Below, piece by piece: positions 20,381-31,724 of a stretch of DNA of 64,000 nt. The number at the start of each line of letters is the position of its first letter. Positions within the stretch are counted from its first letter, which is position 1. The notes below the pieces were generated by a model. That model saw nothing but the letters and a program-made list of their open reading frames with translations, had not been told where the DNA came from and did not search any database. Both the position numbers and the translations under genes were made by a program. The stretch is from Forficula auricularia (taxonomy: Eukaryota > Arthropoda > Insecta > Dermaptera > Forficulidae): contig JALMQS010000030.1 of NCBI GenBank assembly GCA_024734495.1, positions 12,068,378 to 12,132,377 on the forward strand. The letters run 5' to 3'.

Positions 20381-22790
20381 TCTGATGTGGCCATCCACTT
20401 GACTTTACCATACAACCTGACCCCTCACATTAATATTTAATAAAATTATTTATAATCATATAGGGGGGGGGGGGTTAGTTTTTGCATTTTCAAACTCCTA
20501 GGGGCACACTGATTATGTAAACAAAATTTGGTTGAGTTTGATAAATGGCCAAGATTTTCATTTTTTGACTCTGCACCCCCCCCCCTCCATTTCGAGCGGT
20601 TAGTTTTTGCATTTTTAGACTTCTGGGGGTCCACTGATTATGTATACAAAATTTGGTTGAGCTTGGTAAATGACCAAGATTTTTCATTTTTTTGAACCTC
20701 CACCCCCCCCTTTGAGGGGTTAGATTTTGCATTTATAGACTTCTGCGGGTGCACTGATTATGTATACAAAATTTGGTTGAGTTTGGTAAATGACCAAGAT
20801 TTTCATTTTTTGAACCTCCACCCCCCCCCCTTTGAGGGGTTAGATTTTGCATTTATAGACTTCTGCGGGTGCACTGATTATGTATACAAAATTTGGTTGA
20901 GTTTGGTAAATGACCAAGATTTTCATTTTTTGAACCTCCACCCCCCCCTTTGAGGGGTTAGATTTTGCATTTATAGACTTCTGCGGGTGCACTGATTATG
21001 TATACAAAATTTGGTTGAGAGTTTGATAAAATGGCCCAAGATTTTCATTTTTTGACTCTGCACCCCCCCCCCCCTCCATTTCGGGAGCAGGTTAGTTTTT
21101 GCATTTTTAAGACTACTGGGGGTCCACTGATTATGTAATACAAAATTTAGGTTTGAGTTTGGTAAAATGACCAAGATTTTCATTTTTTGAACTCCTCCTC
21201 CACCCCCCCCCTTTTGAGGGGTTAGATTTTGCATTTATAGACTTCTGCGGGTGCACTGATTAGGTATACAAAATTTAGTTGAGTTTGATAAATGGCCAAG
21301 ATTTTCATTTTTTGACCTCCACTCCCCCTTTGAGGGGTTAGATTTTGCATTTATAGACTTCGAGGGTGCACTGATTATGTACTACAAAATTTGGTTGAGT
21401 TTGGTAAATGACCAAGATTTTCATTTTTTGAACCTCCACTCCCCCCCCCCCTTTGAGGGGTTAGATTTTGCATTTATAGACTTCTGCGGGTGCACTGATT
21501 ATGTATACAAAATTTGGTTGAGTTTGATAAATGGCCAAGATTTTCATTTTTTGACTCTGCACCCCCCCCTCCATTTCGAGCGGTTAGTTTTTGCATTTTT
21601 AGACTTCTGGGGTGCACTGATTATGTATACAAAATTTGGTTGAGTTTGGTAAATGACCAAGATTTCCATTTTTTGAACCTCCACCCCCCCCCTTTGAGGG
21701 GCTAGATTTTGCATTTATAGACTTCTGCGGGTGCACTGATTATGTATGCTAAAATTTGGTTGAGTTTGGTAAATGGCCAAGATTTTCATTTTTTGAACCT
21801 CCACCCTCCCCCCCCCTTTGAGGGGTTAGATTTTGCATTTATAGACTTCTGCGGGTGCACTGATTATGTATACAAAATTTGGTTGAGTTTGGTAAATGAC
21901 CAAGATTTTCATTTTTTGAACCTCCACCCCCCCCCTTTTGAGGGGCTAGATTTTGCATTTATAGACTTCTGCGGGTGCACTGATTATGTATACAAAATTT
22001 GGTTGAGTTTGGTAAATGGCCAAGATTTTCATTTTTTGAACCTCCACCCTCCCCCCCCTTTGAGGGGTTAGATTTTGCATTTATAGACTTCTGCGGGTGC
22101 ACTGATTATGTATACAAAATTTGGTTGAGTTTGGTAAATGACCAAGATTTTCATTTTTTGAACCTCCACCCCCCCCTTTGAGGGGTTAGATTTTGCATTT
22201 ATAGACTTCTGCGGGTGCACTGATTATGTATAAAAAATTTGGTTGAGTTTGGTAAATGGCCAAGATTTTGATTTTTTGACCCTCCGCCCCCCGCTTTTGA
22301 GGGATTATATTTTGCATTTTTAAACTTCTGCGGGTTCAGTGATTAGGTATACAAAATTTGGTTGAGTTTACTCAAACGACCTAGATTTTTAATTTTTAAC
22401 CACCTCTCCACCACCCTTAATTTTGGGTCGATAAACACCAAAAACTAATCAGCTCCTAATCTCAATGGACTAAAACTACCTGTGAAATTTGGTTTTGTTA
22501 TTCACCCTAGTTTTTGAGCTAGCTCGTCCACAAAAATTTATTAACGCACAGACTAACTAACTAACTTAAACAGACATTTTGACAAAACAATTATTATCTG
22601 GAAAAATATAATTTTTTCGATGTTCACTTATTAGAGTTTTTTTGTACAGCGGAATGCCATGGTTTTGCTCAATTTTTTTAATCGAAATAGTTTAAGCCGT
22701 TTTGGAGATATTTTGAAAAAAAAAGAAGGAAAAAAACCACTTTTTTCATGCACGATTACAATACTTGACCATACCCTGTATGGTAAAGTA
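20381..22790 (-). mobile_element. F1 element, copy A, with expanded minisatellite
   Basis: In minus-strand sense the 5' end is TTTACTTTACCATACAGGG with hairpin ACCATAC/GTATGGT, then CAAGTATTGTAATCGTGC. The 3' end is GGTAAAGTCAAGTGGATGGC then CACATCAGAACACGTCAGC. Four other copies (31725, 56698, 60005 and 63322) share both ends or the 5' end. No protein is encoded. The type is unresolved and could be Helentron-like. Confidence 0.75.
20460..22400. repeat. 120-bp minisatellite array, 16 copies
   Basis: ATGTATACAAAATTTGGTTG or a close variant recurs about every 120 bp from 20515 to 22343, sixteen times. Each unit has a C-run (CCTCCACCCCCCCC) whose length varies and a TTGAGGGGTTAGATTTTGC block. 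The open frames repeated through it (YKIWLSLVNDQDFHFLNL) are translations of the repeat, not proteins. Confidence 0.95.
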
Positions 22791-22799
22791 AAATAGTGT

Positions 22800-23285
22800 T
22801 AATTACTGTATTTGTTTAATTTTTGTGACTAAATAAACCTAAAATTTATAAAATTAAATCCTACATAAGTCACTTCAGATAAAGAAGAATCTTATAATAA
22901 AATAAATCCCTCTAAATCGTTTATAATAATTATTTATTATTTGTAAATAGGTATAATATAAGTATATATTATACTTTAACAAGATTTTCAGGGATGTTTG
23001 CTAATGAGCAAACAAACCCAGTAGAGAGAGAGTATCTCTCTCTCCTCCAAGAAAGGCTTACTAATAATAAGGCTGAAGATTTGATATCGATAAAATCTTG
23101 AATGGATTTTCATATGAAAGAGCAGACAGAGAGAGGAGGGCCTCCTTTTTATCCCTTAAAGGGGAGATGGTATTATCAAAATTGCTGAATTATAAAAGGG
23201 ACATTTCTCTAAAATGGATAAAATCTAATCAACTATACTTTCATTGATTCTCTCGTATCAGTAGGGGGAATAAATTAGTCTCATA
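22800..23285. other. AT-rich low-copy stretch, no gene identified
   Basis: It includes a GAGAGAG/CTCTCTC patch near 23025-23045. No conserved frame. Confidence 0.35.
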
Positions 23286-23415
23286 TTGGGCTGGTGCCCT
23301 GGCGGGCGGCGTCTTGGTCCAAAATTTTTTATCCTCTTAAAAAACCACACTCCAAATGTATACCTGTAAACTCCCGAAAATACATAGTCTCTTAAAAGTT
23401 TCGCCTCATTTTCGT
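23286..23415 (+). repeat. Dispersed repeat also at 29095-29225 (inverted)
   Basis: GTGCCCTGGCGGGC through AAAAACCACACTCC to CTTAAAAGTTTCGCCTC is present at both sites in opposite orientation. Only two copies are in this window, and the element type is unknown. Confidence 0.7.
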
Positions 23416-23913
23416 CCTGACACAGCTACAGAAATGAGGCTCTAGATATGAATCTGAAAGTATTTTTTTCCCCTAAAATCTACAGCATTGTGATATTTTT
23501 TGTGTGGAAATAGATTTATTTAAATAAGTGGTATCGTGTGAGGAGGGAGAATTATATTATATCATTTTTTTTAAAATTTGGGATCGATAATCGATATAAG
23601 GCTCCAAATATTTAAAAGAGATCAGGTGTTGTTTGTATGACAGGCTGCTCCCTCCAGTATTGCAATGAGAAACTCATATGGGCATGCGTGTCTTTAAGTC
23701 GTTTAATTTTGTAAAAATCAAAAAATAAGAATAATAAAATTTAGATTTTTAAAAAATTATAAAAAAGTGGCAAATTATCAAAAAAATAAACAAATAATAT
23801 ATAAATCAAATAAGATGTGATTGATTGATTTTTCTGTCCGCAAAGAAAAGCGAATTGAATATTTAATTTTTGAGTGATGAAGGGGGGGGGTAGTAAATTG
23901 TATTTTTTTATTT

Positions 23914-24471
23914 GAACCTAAATCTTTTCCTAAGGTTCAAATAAAAAAGACAAAATTACCAAATATAGAAAAAGAAGGGGTTTATAGTTTGAAATGCAAA
24001 GATTGCGAAGCAATCTATGTAGGGAAGACCGAGAGAAATCTGAAAATTCGACTAAATGAACACATAAGAGATTAAAAAAATAAAAAGTACGAAAATTCTT
24101 TTGCAGAACATTTAAATTCAAACAATCACTCCTTCCCAGAAGGTATTAGATTAATAAAAGGAGAAAACAACCCAAAATTAATTAGCGCAATCGAATCTTT
24201 AGAAATTTTGAAATCATTCAATAGAAATACAAAACTCTGTTTAAACAATCAAATTGAATTATCCAATAGTAATCTACTTAAAATGTTTGCTAACAAAAAG
24301 ATAAAAGGAAAAAAAGGAAAAAATTCCTCCTTTCTAAGGAGAAAGGCGAAAGGAAACATTTGGTTATATTTGAATGTGAGCCCGGAGAGAATGTCTTTGT
24401 TAGTTCCTAGCCTACCAGCGCTGACGAAGGAACACCAAGTTTTCAATATCCATATGATATTGACTCCATGA
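23914..24471 (+). pseudogene. Penelope-like retroelement, GIY-YIG endonuclease C-terminus
   Basis: One frame reads KEGVYSLKCKDCEAIYVGKT then RNLKIRLNEHIRD, a stop at 24073, and FAEHLNSNNHSFPEGIR, IESLEILKSFNRN and LCLNNQIELSNSN. GVY...YVG is the GIY-YIG signature. The CxxC pair and NNH resemble the zinc-binding residues of Penelope-type endonucleases, and R in RLNEH and E in IESLE fit the catalytic Arg and Glu. The reverse transcriptase part is absent. The frame ends with TGA at 24469-24471 after a Lys-rich stretch. In-frame stop and 5' truncation mark it as dead. Confidence 0.8.
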
Positions 24472-24496
24472 AAAACATTTATAATTGAAGAAAGAG

Positions 24497-24531
24497 CTGA
24501 TGATGAAGACCAAGTCTTCGAAACTATAGTC
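24497..24531 (+). ncRNA. Candidate hammerhead-like ribozyme module next to Penelope relic
   Basis: CTGATGA (24497-24503), T, stem GAAGAC-CAA-GTCTTC, GAAAC, then TATAGTC. Hammerheads have CUGANGA, stem II, GAAA, stem III and a UH cleavage site. Here CTATAG is self-complementary, as expected of a minimal stem III working as a dimer, and GTC follows. One base is extra between CTGATGA and stem II. It begins 26 nt after the stop of the endonuclease frame, where Penelope-like elements are known to carry hammerheads. Activity is not shown. Confidence 0.45.
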
Positions 24532-24559
24532 TCAAACAAATAAATAATATATATACAGA

Positions 24560-25455
24560 TATAGCATCTCGATATATATATGTGTGTATGTTTATTTGCA
24601 TCAAGCAGAGGACAACCTCTTTGTTTCTCTTTGTGAATCAACAACTCTGCTACTCTCGGCAAAACAAAAACTTTTCAATTTGACTAAAGAATAGTCTATG
24701 AAAGCTGTTCGCCTGTATCTCTGCAACCTGATGGACGCCTCTGGATCGTACTAGCCTCTCCTACAGGCGTCCTCATTAAATGAATAATTTTCATAATGTT
24801 CAAAATTAGGGAATTTATTTAATTAGATATCTGTATGAATTAATTAAAAGAAAACGCCGAAGGCGGATGTCTCAGCTTGCTCACGATATTAAAACCAAAT
24901 TTTAATTACATAGGTACCCCATAAGATTTTTATTCCATTATTAAATTTATTTTATTCATACTTTTGATGAGTTAATCAAATAAGAAGATACGAGGTCTCT
25001 CTCTTTTGAATATAAATACAAAAGTTTTCTTTAAAGTGACAAACTTTTATCGAATTTCTAATTATAAATCTTCAAAATAATAACTAATTTAAAATTTATA
25101 TGTTCTTTTTTTTATTTATTTATTGATAAATATTTTGATATCTATTTATATATATTTTATATTATATAAATAAAGTTGCTGGAAGAAATATTATTCATTA
25201 AAAGTTTGAATCAAACTTTGCGATAAAAGATCTTTTTTTTTGAGTGGAAATTATTATAAAAAAAATCATCTAAAGCTAAAGCGAAAAATATTCGACATTC
25301 ATATAATATATAGGTACCTATATATAATTTTTATTTGTATAGGATTTGGAATGAGAAGAAAAAATATATTTTTCAGAATAAATAAATTCTTTGGGACGAG
25401 ATCTTAACGTTTAGATATCTATGATTAAATTTTTTTAATTTAATAAATCATTCAT
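24560..25455. other. AT-rich stretch without recognisable gene
   Basis: A more balanced patch at 24590-24780 is unassigned. The rest is AT-rich. Confidence 0.35.
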
Positions 25456-27060
25456 AGAAATGTAAAGTGTGAAGATTTTTTATTTTTATTTTATTTATTC
25501 CCCCACCTTGGGTTTGTTGGGCTCAGGTGAACCGCGTTGAGAAATTAAAATTAAAATTTAAAAAAATATAAATTAATTAGTAGGTAGGTGGAACGGCCGT
25601 GTGTGATAGTGCTTGAAAAATCTACAAATTTGAAAATCTGAAACAAAAATTAATTTGCCAGTTGGGACTCCGTTTCACAGTCGGTCAACCAGACATAAAT
25701 TTTTACTGTAAGTACTTTTTTGAAGTTAGTTAGTTAGAAGGAAAATTTGGAGGAACACAAGTTTGTGTGATCTAGACGCAGAAGGTTTTTTATTCACAAA
25801 AAGGAGCTAGAAAATTAAAACAAATAAATAAGTAGGACATGAAATGAGTGGGCAAAATATTCGGTCTGTAAAATAACAAGTTTAATTACTTTATTGGAAA
25901 ATCATCAAAGGTTGTTCAATCAACAAATATTTACAAGATAAAGTTCTGTTATAGTTTAGTTTGATAAAATAATTACAATATATAGTAAGTTTGTTTAAGA
26001 AATAAATTCTTACAAATAGAGTTAATTCTTTGCTTTGATTTTGTTTAGAATGGAAAGTAATATTAAAAATAATACTATTGGTTTAAAAATAATTAATTAT
26101 AATTAAATAATAACATGAGCAATAGGAACCAATTAAAATATCAATTATCTTAATTGGTCTGTGTGGGTTTGTATGTGTGTTTATTAATTATCTTAATTAA
26201 TAATCGCTAATTATCGATTGGTTAAATATAATCTAAAAATATTCTTATTAATAGATTTGGTCTATGGCTTAGAAATCAAAAGAGTTCGCATTTAAAAGAG
26301 GGTCAATAATATTAGATTTAATAAATAAGTTGTATGGAATGTTAGTTTAATGTGATCACAAATGTACGTTCAATTTAATTGGGAAAGAAATGTATTTATG
26401 ATTCAAGAGGATCTTAATTCTTTTTAAAATAAGATGAGCTGTTTAATGTTAGGGAGATTTAACTCTTGTTAAAGCTGACTGTATTTCTCTTAATAGAAAT
26501 AGCGTGAGTGGGAATGGATTCGAAACGAAATGTTGGTGTATTTGGAAAAGTAAATAGTTGACCTTTAAGCAATGTGCAGGACTCCTAGACGGACGGTCAC
26601 TGCTGGCTGGTAGTAATCCTTTGGCTAAGAGATAATAGCAACTAATTGTTCCTTTTGGTAGCGGTTTGGTTCCGATCCGATGAATCACCGCTTGGACGAA
26701 ATTCCTAGGCGAAATCTTCGTGGAAGCTGGACACAATTAATTGACTAATCACTTGATAACTTGTAAATTGATTTCTAGCATTCAGGGATGAGATTAACTC
26801 AAGTAAAATATGTGGAAAGGTTCAACGTGGGTCGTTTCGATGTTGCTTGTTTGTTTGTTTATTAACAATTAATTATTAATAATGGAAAAAATAAATATTA
26901 ATTGGCATTGTTTTGGATCATGTGACTGGTGTCATGGAGATAGTAATTAAGAGTTAAACTACGATTCACCCAGAGTACCTCCGCCATTACATAAGACCGC
27001 TTTTGCGCGTCCAGTAGGTTTCAGAAATAAAAGACAAATTGCTTATGAGCAAGACTCTAT
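25456..27060. other. Low-copy region, no gene identified
   Basis: Composition is moderately balanced at 26440-26760 and 26930-27060. TTTACTGTAAGTAC near 25700 looks like a splice donor but no coding exon is seen before it. It may be intron of the receptor gene or an old LTR-like insertion; I cannot decide. Confidence 0.3.
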
Positions 27061-27063
27061 ATA

Positions 27064-27150
27064 TCAGCGCTTCTTAAACTATGTGAGATGACCCCATTTT
27101 GGATCTAGTAACTAAATTTTTGGGTCGCAATGCAATGCCAATGAAAAAAT
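27064..27150 (+). mobile_element. hAT-type element left end
   Basis: CAGCGCTTCTTAAACTATG followed by GACCCCATTTTGG and GGGTCGC is the familiar tip of hAT non-autonomous elements. The matching right end was not found. Confidence 0.45.
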
Positions 27151-27577
27151 TAGAGGCCAAAAATTAATTCATAAAAATTAAAGTAACTATAATAAATTCC
27201 AGGTATATCTGTTATTGATTAAATTGTTACCGAATATTTATTGTATTAGAATGGTAAAGGCAAAGGTGGTATTATGTGCTATCACTTTATTTTTTTACTT
27301 TATTATGATTGAAATTTCCTGAAAACTTAAAAAAATAAATTATATGATGTTTTAAATAAATAAAACATAAAATTTTTACTTTAAATTATTTTCATTCTAT
27401 TATAATAATATTTTTTTTACAAAAGTTACAAATTTTGAAAAAATAAAATTGTGTTGGTAATATCCACTACCCAATAATTATTTTTTGCTAATATTGTGTC
27501 CATGGGTTGCCGAAAAAGTTGGAATGTTGTTAGGATTTTGTTGTAATGACAGGTGTGTGTTTGTGTGTGTGTTTTAG

Positions 27578-27993
27578 GCGTTGCTGTACAGCATGTCATA
27601 ACGGAGTCGGGGGCAGGGCGTCGGATGGACACAGAGAAATCTTATCAGAGCAACAGCGGCGGTAGCAGCGGCGGTAGTAACAGCGGTGGTAACGGGGGTG
27701 GTGGTGGCAGTAGTAGAAGCAGCTCGCGGGGCGGGAACGGGGGCGGGCAGTCAGCCACGGCGGCGGCGGCGGCGGCGGCTGCAGCAGCTGCCGGGTGGCT
27801 CGTACCCCCCGCCCTACACAACTCAAGTTGTACCCATCCGAGATATTCGGGGCCGTTGGCGCCGCACCCCTCCGCCTGGAATGTACTCCAAGCCGCCTTT
27901 GTACTACTACTCTCCGCCGGCATCCTTGTCGCCAATCTACTTGTTATCCTGGTCATTAACACCAGGAGATACGCCAAATACATACATGCACAG
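27578..27993 (+). CDS. Class A GPCR, first coding exon (N-terminus and TM1)
   Basis: The exon lies between a TG-rich acceptor ending TTTTAG (27572-27577) and the donor CAG|GTAAAA at 27994. I choose ATG 27625 (MDTEKSYQSN), giving 123 residues and a phase-0 junction; the frame is open upstream to the acceptor. Residues 11-43 are Gly/Ser-rich, 45-56 an Ala run, 66-68 an NSS glycosylation site, and 86-111 a hydrophobic helix with ILVANLLVILVINTRRY, where the Asn fits the conserved TM1 Asn (1.50) of rhodopsin-like receptors. INTRRYAKYIHAQ would be the first intracellular loop. It recalls insect orphan amine-like receptors, a weak recollection. Codon content is GC-rich, unlike its surroundings. No TM2-TM7 exon was found. 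Confidence 0.8.
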
Positions 27994-28490
27994 GTAAAAC
28001 TACCTATAATCTATTTCTATCTAGCAGAAGAAAATTCCATTAAAACAGTGTACCTATTACGACTTTTGGAAAAATTTTAAAATAACTACAAAAGAAATAA
28101 AAATTAATTTAATCAAAAAAATCACTTTGTTGAATCGATTATAAAATACACCCGCTATGGCCCTCATCAAGACATAACCCCGGCCACAAAGTTTTGAATG
28201 TAATTGCAATTAAAAAGGATATTAATATACACCGAAGTTCTTTCGTCGGCTCTTTTAAATCCTGAAGAAGGTGGTACGATCTTTCGAATTGTCGAATTTT
28301 TTAATAGAATGAAATTATTATTCTAATTAATTATTTTATAGAAAAATACCTTTAATTAATTAAATTGTCAAATTCTAATATATAATCATATTTATAATGA
28401 TTTATTAGTAGAATTTAAAATAAAAAAAACTAATTAATTTTATTAAAAAAAAATTGAATAAAAATGTAATTAAAAATTTTTATTCAAACA
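27994..28490 (+). other. Start of intron after GPCR exon
   Basis: After the donor the sequence becomes AT-rich with in-frame stops. 28180-28330 contains a hammerhead-like module; nothing else is recognisable. Confidence 0.5.
28262..28294 (+). other. Hammerhead-like module (weak)
   Basis: CTGAAGA then AAG...CTT pairing, then TCGAATTGTCG. The GAAA box is degraded to GAAT. Confidence 0.3.
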
Positions 28491-28499
28491 ACCACCTGT

Positions 28500-28622
28500 G
28501 AATAATTATTTCAATTAACAAAATACCCATCAAAAACAACTTAGCCGAAGATGAGATCGTGATAGATCGAATGTCCAACACAAAAACCCACTAACCCGTG
28601 AATTTCAAAAATTGCTCGTTTA
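28500..28622 (-). mobile_element. H2 Helitron-like 5' fragment
   Basis: The inverse reads ATTAAACGAGCAATTTTTGA then CACGGGTTAGTGGGTTTTTG and ATCTCATCTTCGGC, the 5' region of the H2 family seen at 18908 and 35598. Confidence 0.6.
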
Positions 28623-28677
28623 ATATATATTAAGATATTCATCTAGATTAATTTGTAACAACGCTTAGAGAAATTTC

Positions 28678-28768
28678 TCTAAAAAAATTACGCTCCTAGA
28701 ATCGAACCGACGAACTCTTGAACTATAGTCATTGGCTCTACCGATTACTCCATTGCGACATTAATATT
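28678..28768 (-). mobile_element. tRNA-derived SINE-like head
   Basis: The minus strand has an A-box-like TAATCGGTAGAGCCAATG and a B box GTCGGTTCGATTCTAGG, about 40 nt apart as in tRNA promoters. It does not have the pairing of a true tRNA gene. Ends and tail are not resolved. Confidence 0.5.
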
Positions 28769-29094
28769 TCTATCTTGATTTCTCTTACTTAAACTAGATA
28801 TTTTTGATTTGGACTTTGTGTCGAGATAATATTGTATTCATTTGAACTCGAATGAAAATGAAAAAACACCAATAGATTTTAAATTAAGAAATATTAAATA
28901 TATATTAATTAACGAGGCAAATTTGAAATATAATTGTCAGCGCGGCTCCAATCGATTTTCATTAACCAGGAAAATTTGAAATTCTAATTTCTAATTTGGA
29001 CTCGAATTTTGAAATGAAAGACTCCAATTCATTTTGAATTAAGAAACATTAATATATTGATCATTATTCTTCCCCCCCCCCCCTCGCCACTAAA

Positions 29095-29225
29095 AAGTTA
29101 AAGAGGCGAAACTTTTAAGAGACGATGTATTTTTGGTAGTTTACCGGTATACATTTGGAGTGTGGTTTTTTAAGAGGAATAAAATTTTTGGACTGAAACG
29201 CTGCCCGCCAGGGCACTAGCCCGGA
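29095..29225 (-). repeat. Dispersed repeat, inverted copy of 23286-23415
   Basis: Same sequence in opposite orientation. It adjoins a perfect hairpin GCGTGCC-GAA-GGCACGC at about 29240-29256. Confidence 0.7.
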
Positions 29226-29519
29226 GGCCGAGCTTCGAGGGCGTGCCGAAGGCACGCACAAAAAGCTCGTATATTAAGATTATGATAAGATAAGATAATA
29301 TATGTGTGTTTCGAAAATCAGTATTCTGTTGTGTGATGTGCGATGTATCTTGTAAATCGCAAACAATAAACGACCCTGCTTTACACATAAACATAAGGTA
29401 TAGTCAAAAAATAAACGACTGAACTAAATTCATCTGTTCGAAACTTTATATTCATTAAACATATTATGCACTGAAGATCCTTTCAATAAACTGCAGCTAA
29501 AACTTCTAACCCTTTTGAC

Positions 29520-29770
29520 CAAGCTCCACCAAATGTTGTATACATATTCAGTTTTCTCCAAAAAGGATGGAAATGCAAAAACTAACCAAATTTTGTATAG
29601 GTACATACATAGTTTGGTCGAAAGGACTAGAATTTTCATTTTTGACCCTCTCTACATTTTGGGTCGTTAATTTTTGCATTTCTAACATTTTGGGGCCCAC
29701 AGAATATGTATACAAAATTTGTTGAGTTTGGTCGAAAGAGCTAGAATTTTCATCTTCGACTCCCCCCCCC
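29520..29770 (-). repeat. Two diverged 120-bp minisatellite units
   Basis: AATTTTGTATAGG and ATGTATACAAAATTTGTTG with GCTAGAATTTTCAT blocks. They are relics of the same monomer family, not inside a recognisable F1 element. Confidence 0.55.
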
Positions 29771-30019
29771 CTTTCGTCTGATATAATGTTTAAAACACAT
29801 TTAAAAAAAATAATTTGATGTTCTTTTCAAAAATATATAAAGCTTTTTCCTAGTTAAATGCGGGAGATCTTTATGCCCCACCCTGCATAATACTAACCAC
29901 GATAGTGTTCTCATTTTACAAATTTTCATCTATACAGTTTCAAGAAAATCTAAAAATCATATATAAATATAAATAAATTAATTAATCTATTATAATAAAT
30001 TTTAAATTTCAAAAAAAAT

Positions 30020-30620
30020 AAACTGCAACGGATCGTTGCTAAACTTTATCCAAATTCATTTGAAATATTAATATGTTCTAGAGTAAAGTACTTTAAAATA
30101 TAATTTTACTAAAAACTTTATTTAACCTTTTTTGTGGTTCCCAAGGTACTTAATTAGGATATTAAATTTCATCAAAATTGGTTAAGTCATTTTCAAGATA
30201 TTTAGAAAAAACTAAAAAAGTACTGAAATAAAGTACTAATGTTTGTGGACCGATATGTACCAAAAACTAATCAGCGCTTCATTTTGTTAAAATACTGGTA
30301 GGTTTTCAATTTCAATTCATTCGGTGCAACGGTGTGGAAAAATTCGTGGACGAAAAAAACGATAACACACATACATACATACATACATACATCCCCACGC
30401 ACTTCCAAAAAAATGGCACTTTTTGGCCTCTCGGCGAGATCCCAGGTAATTTTTGGCAAAACCGCCACGTGCTAAAATTCAATCTCATTGAATACTTCAA
30501 TTTGTGACCTTAATTGAGTCCATGGGTTCCGTAGTCTTTACCTGAGGACCCTTTGAAGTCGCGCTTGCCTCGAGAGCGATTCCAATACTTTCTCCCATGC
30601 TTCGCATTGGATAAAGTAAA
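30020..30620 (-). mobile_element. F2 element, copy 1
   Basis: In minus sense it starts TTTACTTTATCCAATGCG with hairpin CCAATGC-GAA-GCATGG, then AAAGTATTGGAATCG. It continues GGGTCCTCAGGTAAAGACTA, a (GTAT)n tract (30366-30390 as CATA repeats) and AAGCGCTGATTAGTTTTTGG. Copies occur at 45290 and 61640. Non-coding. Confidence 0.75.
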
Positions 30621-30937
30621 AAATCTTTACTTTATTTCATTTGAGAATTGCCATTAAATGATATAAAAAAAAATCTCTGATTACTCCCCCCGTCCTTCTA
30701 TTTCAAACCATCACATAATTTCCATTTGAAATGAATATTCCCCCCCCCCCCCCTTCAATTTACAATTGACTTTTTGCCGCTCTGAGTAAGCAGAGTGTTG
30801 CCCGGGAATGCACCTATCTTGAGGTTGTCTACACTTCGCACCCATTTAAATAATAATAATAATTATTATCGTTAAATCAAATAAAAAATTTAAATATTTA
30901 CGAAAAAAAAATTTCTTTAAAATTTTTTCATAAATGT

Positions 30938-31248
30938 TGTTAGTGCTGTGTGGCGCTTTGATGCCGCGCCCCCATCAAGTCGATGGGGTCCTAACAATCT
31001 TGCGTATGCAGAGTTGTAGGTTGCGTGTTCATATAGGGTGTGTGCAGGGGAGGGGCTGCTGGATGGCGGTGGCCCCTCCAGATTCGCTTGTTCGAATCCC
31101 ATTCGCTTCTCCAGTCGAATCGAGTCGCTTTAATTATAGCATGGGTGATAATATTTCACTCATGCAAAAACGACGCAACGATCCGACTGAATCATCTAGC
31201 GGCCGTGTCTCAAGGCTTGTCGCCATGAGCGAGAGCGGCCGCTACATA
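30938..31248 (+). repeat. Structured dispersed repeat, copy 3
   Basis: The full order of hairpins matches 5436-5748: CCCCATC/GATGGGG, the GTGAAATATT-type palindrome (here GGGTGATAATATTTCACTC) and GCGGCCGT...AGCGGCCGC. It reaches CTACATAAAC at the 3' side. Confidence 0.7.
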
Positions 31249-31724
31249 AACATTACAAAAACAGTCTATCACCTCTAAAACTAATATTTTTTCTAAATTT
31301 AGTTCTGCGTCTAAAATTTTTAGATTAGAAAAGTCACGACAACACGAAATTTCGTACAAATCGATTATAGGGTCTAAGGCTTATATTGATAGTTCTATTT
31401 TTTATACAACACCCTAATTTCGGACCCCGAAAAAATAATAGGTGCTCTTTTTTATTATTATAGGTTCATTCTATAGTATATTTTTAGTTTGAAAATTTTA
31501 TAATTTTTGTTTTTTAACCCCTCCGTCAATGCAACAAAATTACATGAGAAATTTGGTTTTTATATTCACACTAGTTTTTGAGCTAGAGCGTACACAAAAT
31601 TTGATAACGTACTACACTTACAGACATTTTGACAAAACAATTAATATCCGGTAAAATATAATTATTTCGATGTTCACTTATTAGAGCTTTTTTGTAAAAC
31701 AAAACAGCCATGGTTTTCTCTCAT

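Noticed and set aside
20446..22181. Repeated open frames such as YKIWLSLVNDQDFHF
   Set aside because: Translations of the 120-bp minisatellite; the reading frame depends on C-run length and is not conserved.
20460..22400. Regular repeats that could be mistaken for a CRISPR array
   Set aside because: The units are directly adjoining 120-bp tandem monomers with no unique spacers, in a eukaryotic genome.
25456..27060. LTR retrotransposon or solo LTR
   Set aside because: No paired LTRs, primer-binding site or gag/pol motifs could be found; left as unassigned.
27596..27997. Antisense and alternative frames over the GPCR exon
   Set aside because: Pro/Leu and Arg-rich translations of the CGG/GGC repeats; only the + frame with TM1 fits splice sites and a known family.
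29216..29260. Helitron 3' end (hairpin GCGTGCC/GGCACGC and CTAG on the minus strand)
   Set aside because: The CTAG lies inside a repeat shared with 23286, where the sequence continues as GGGCTGGTGCC, so it is probably not a terminus.
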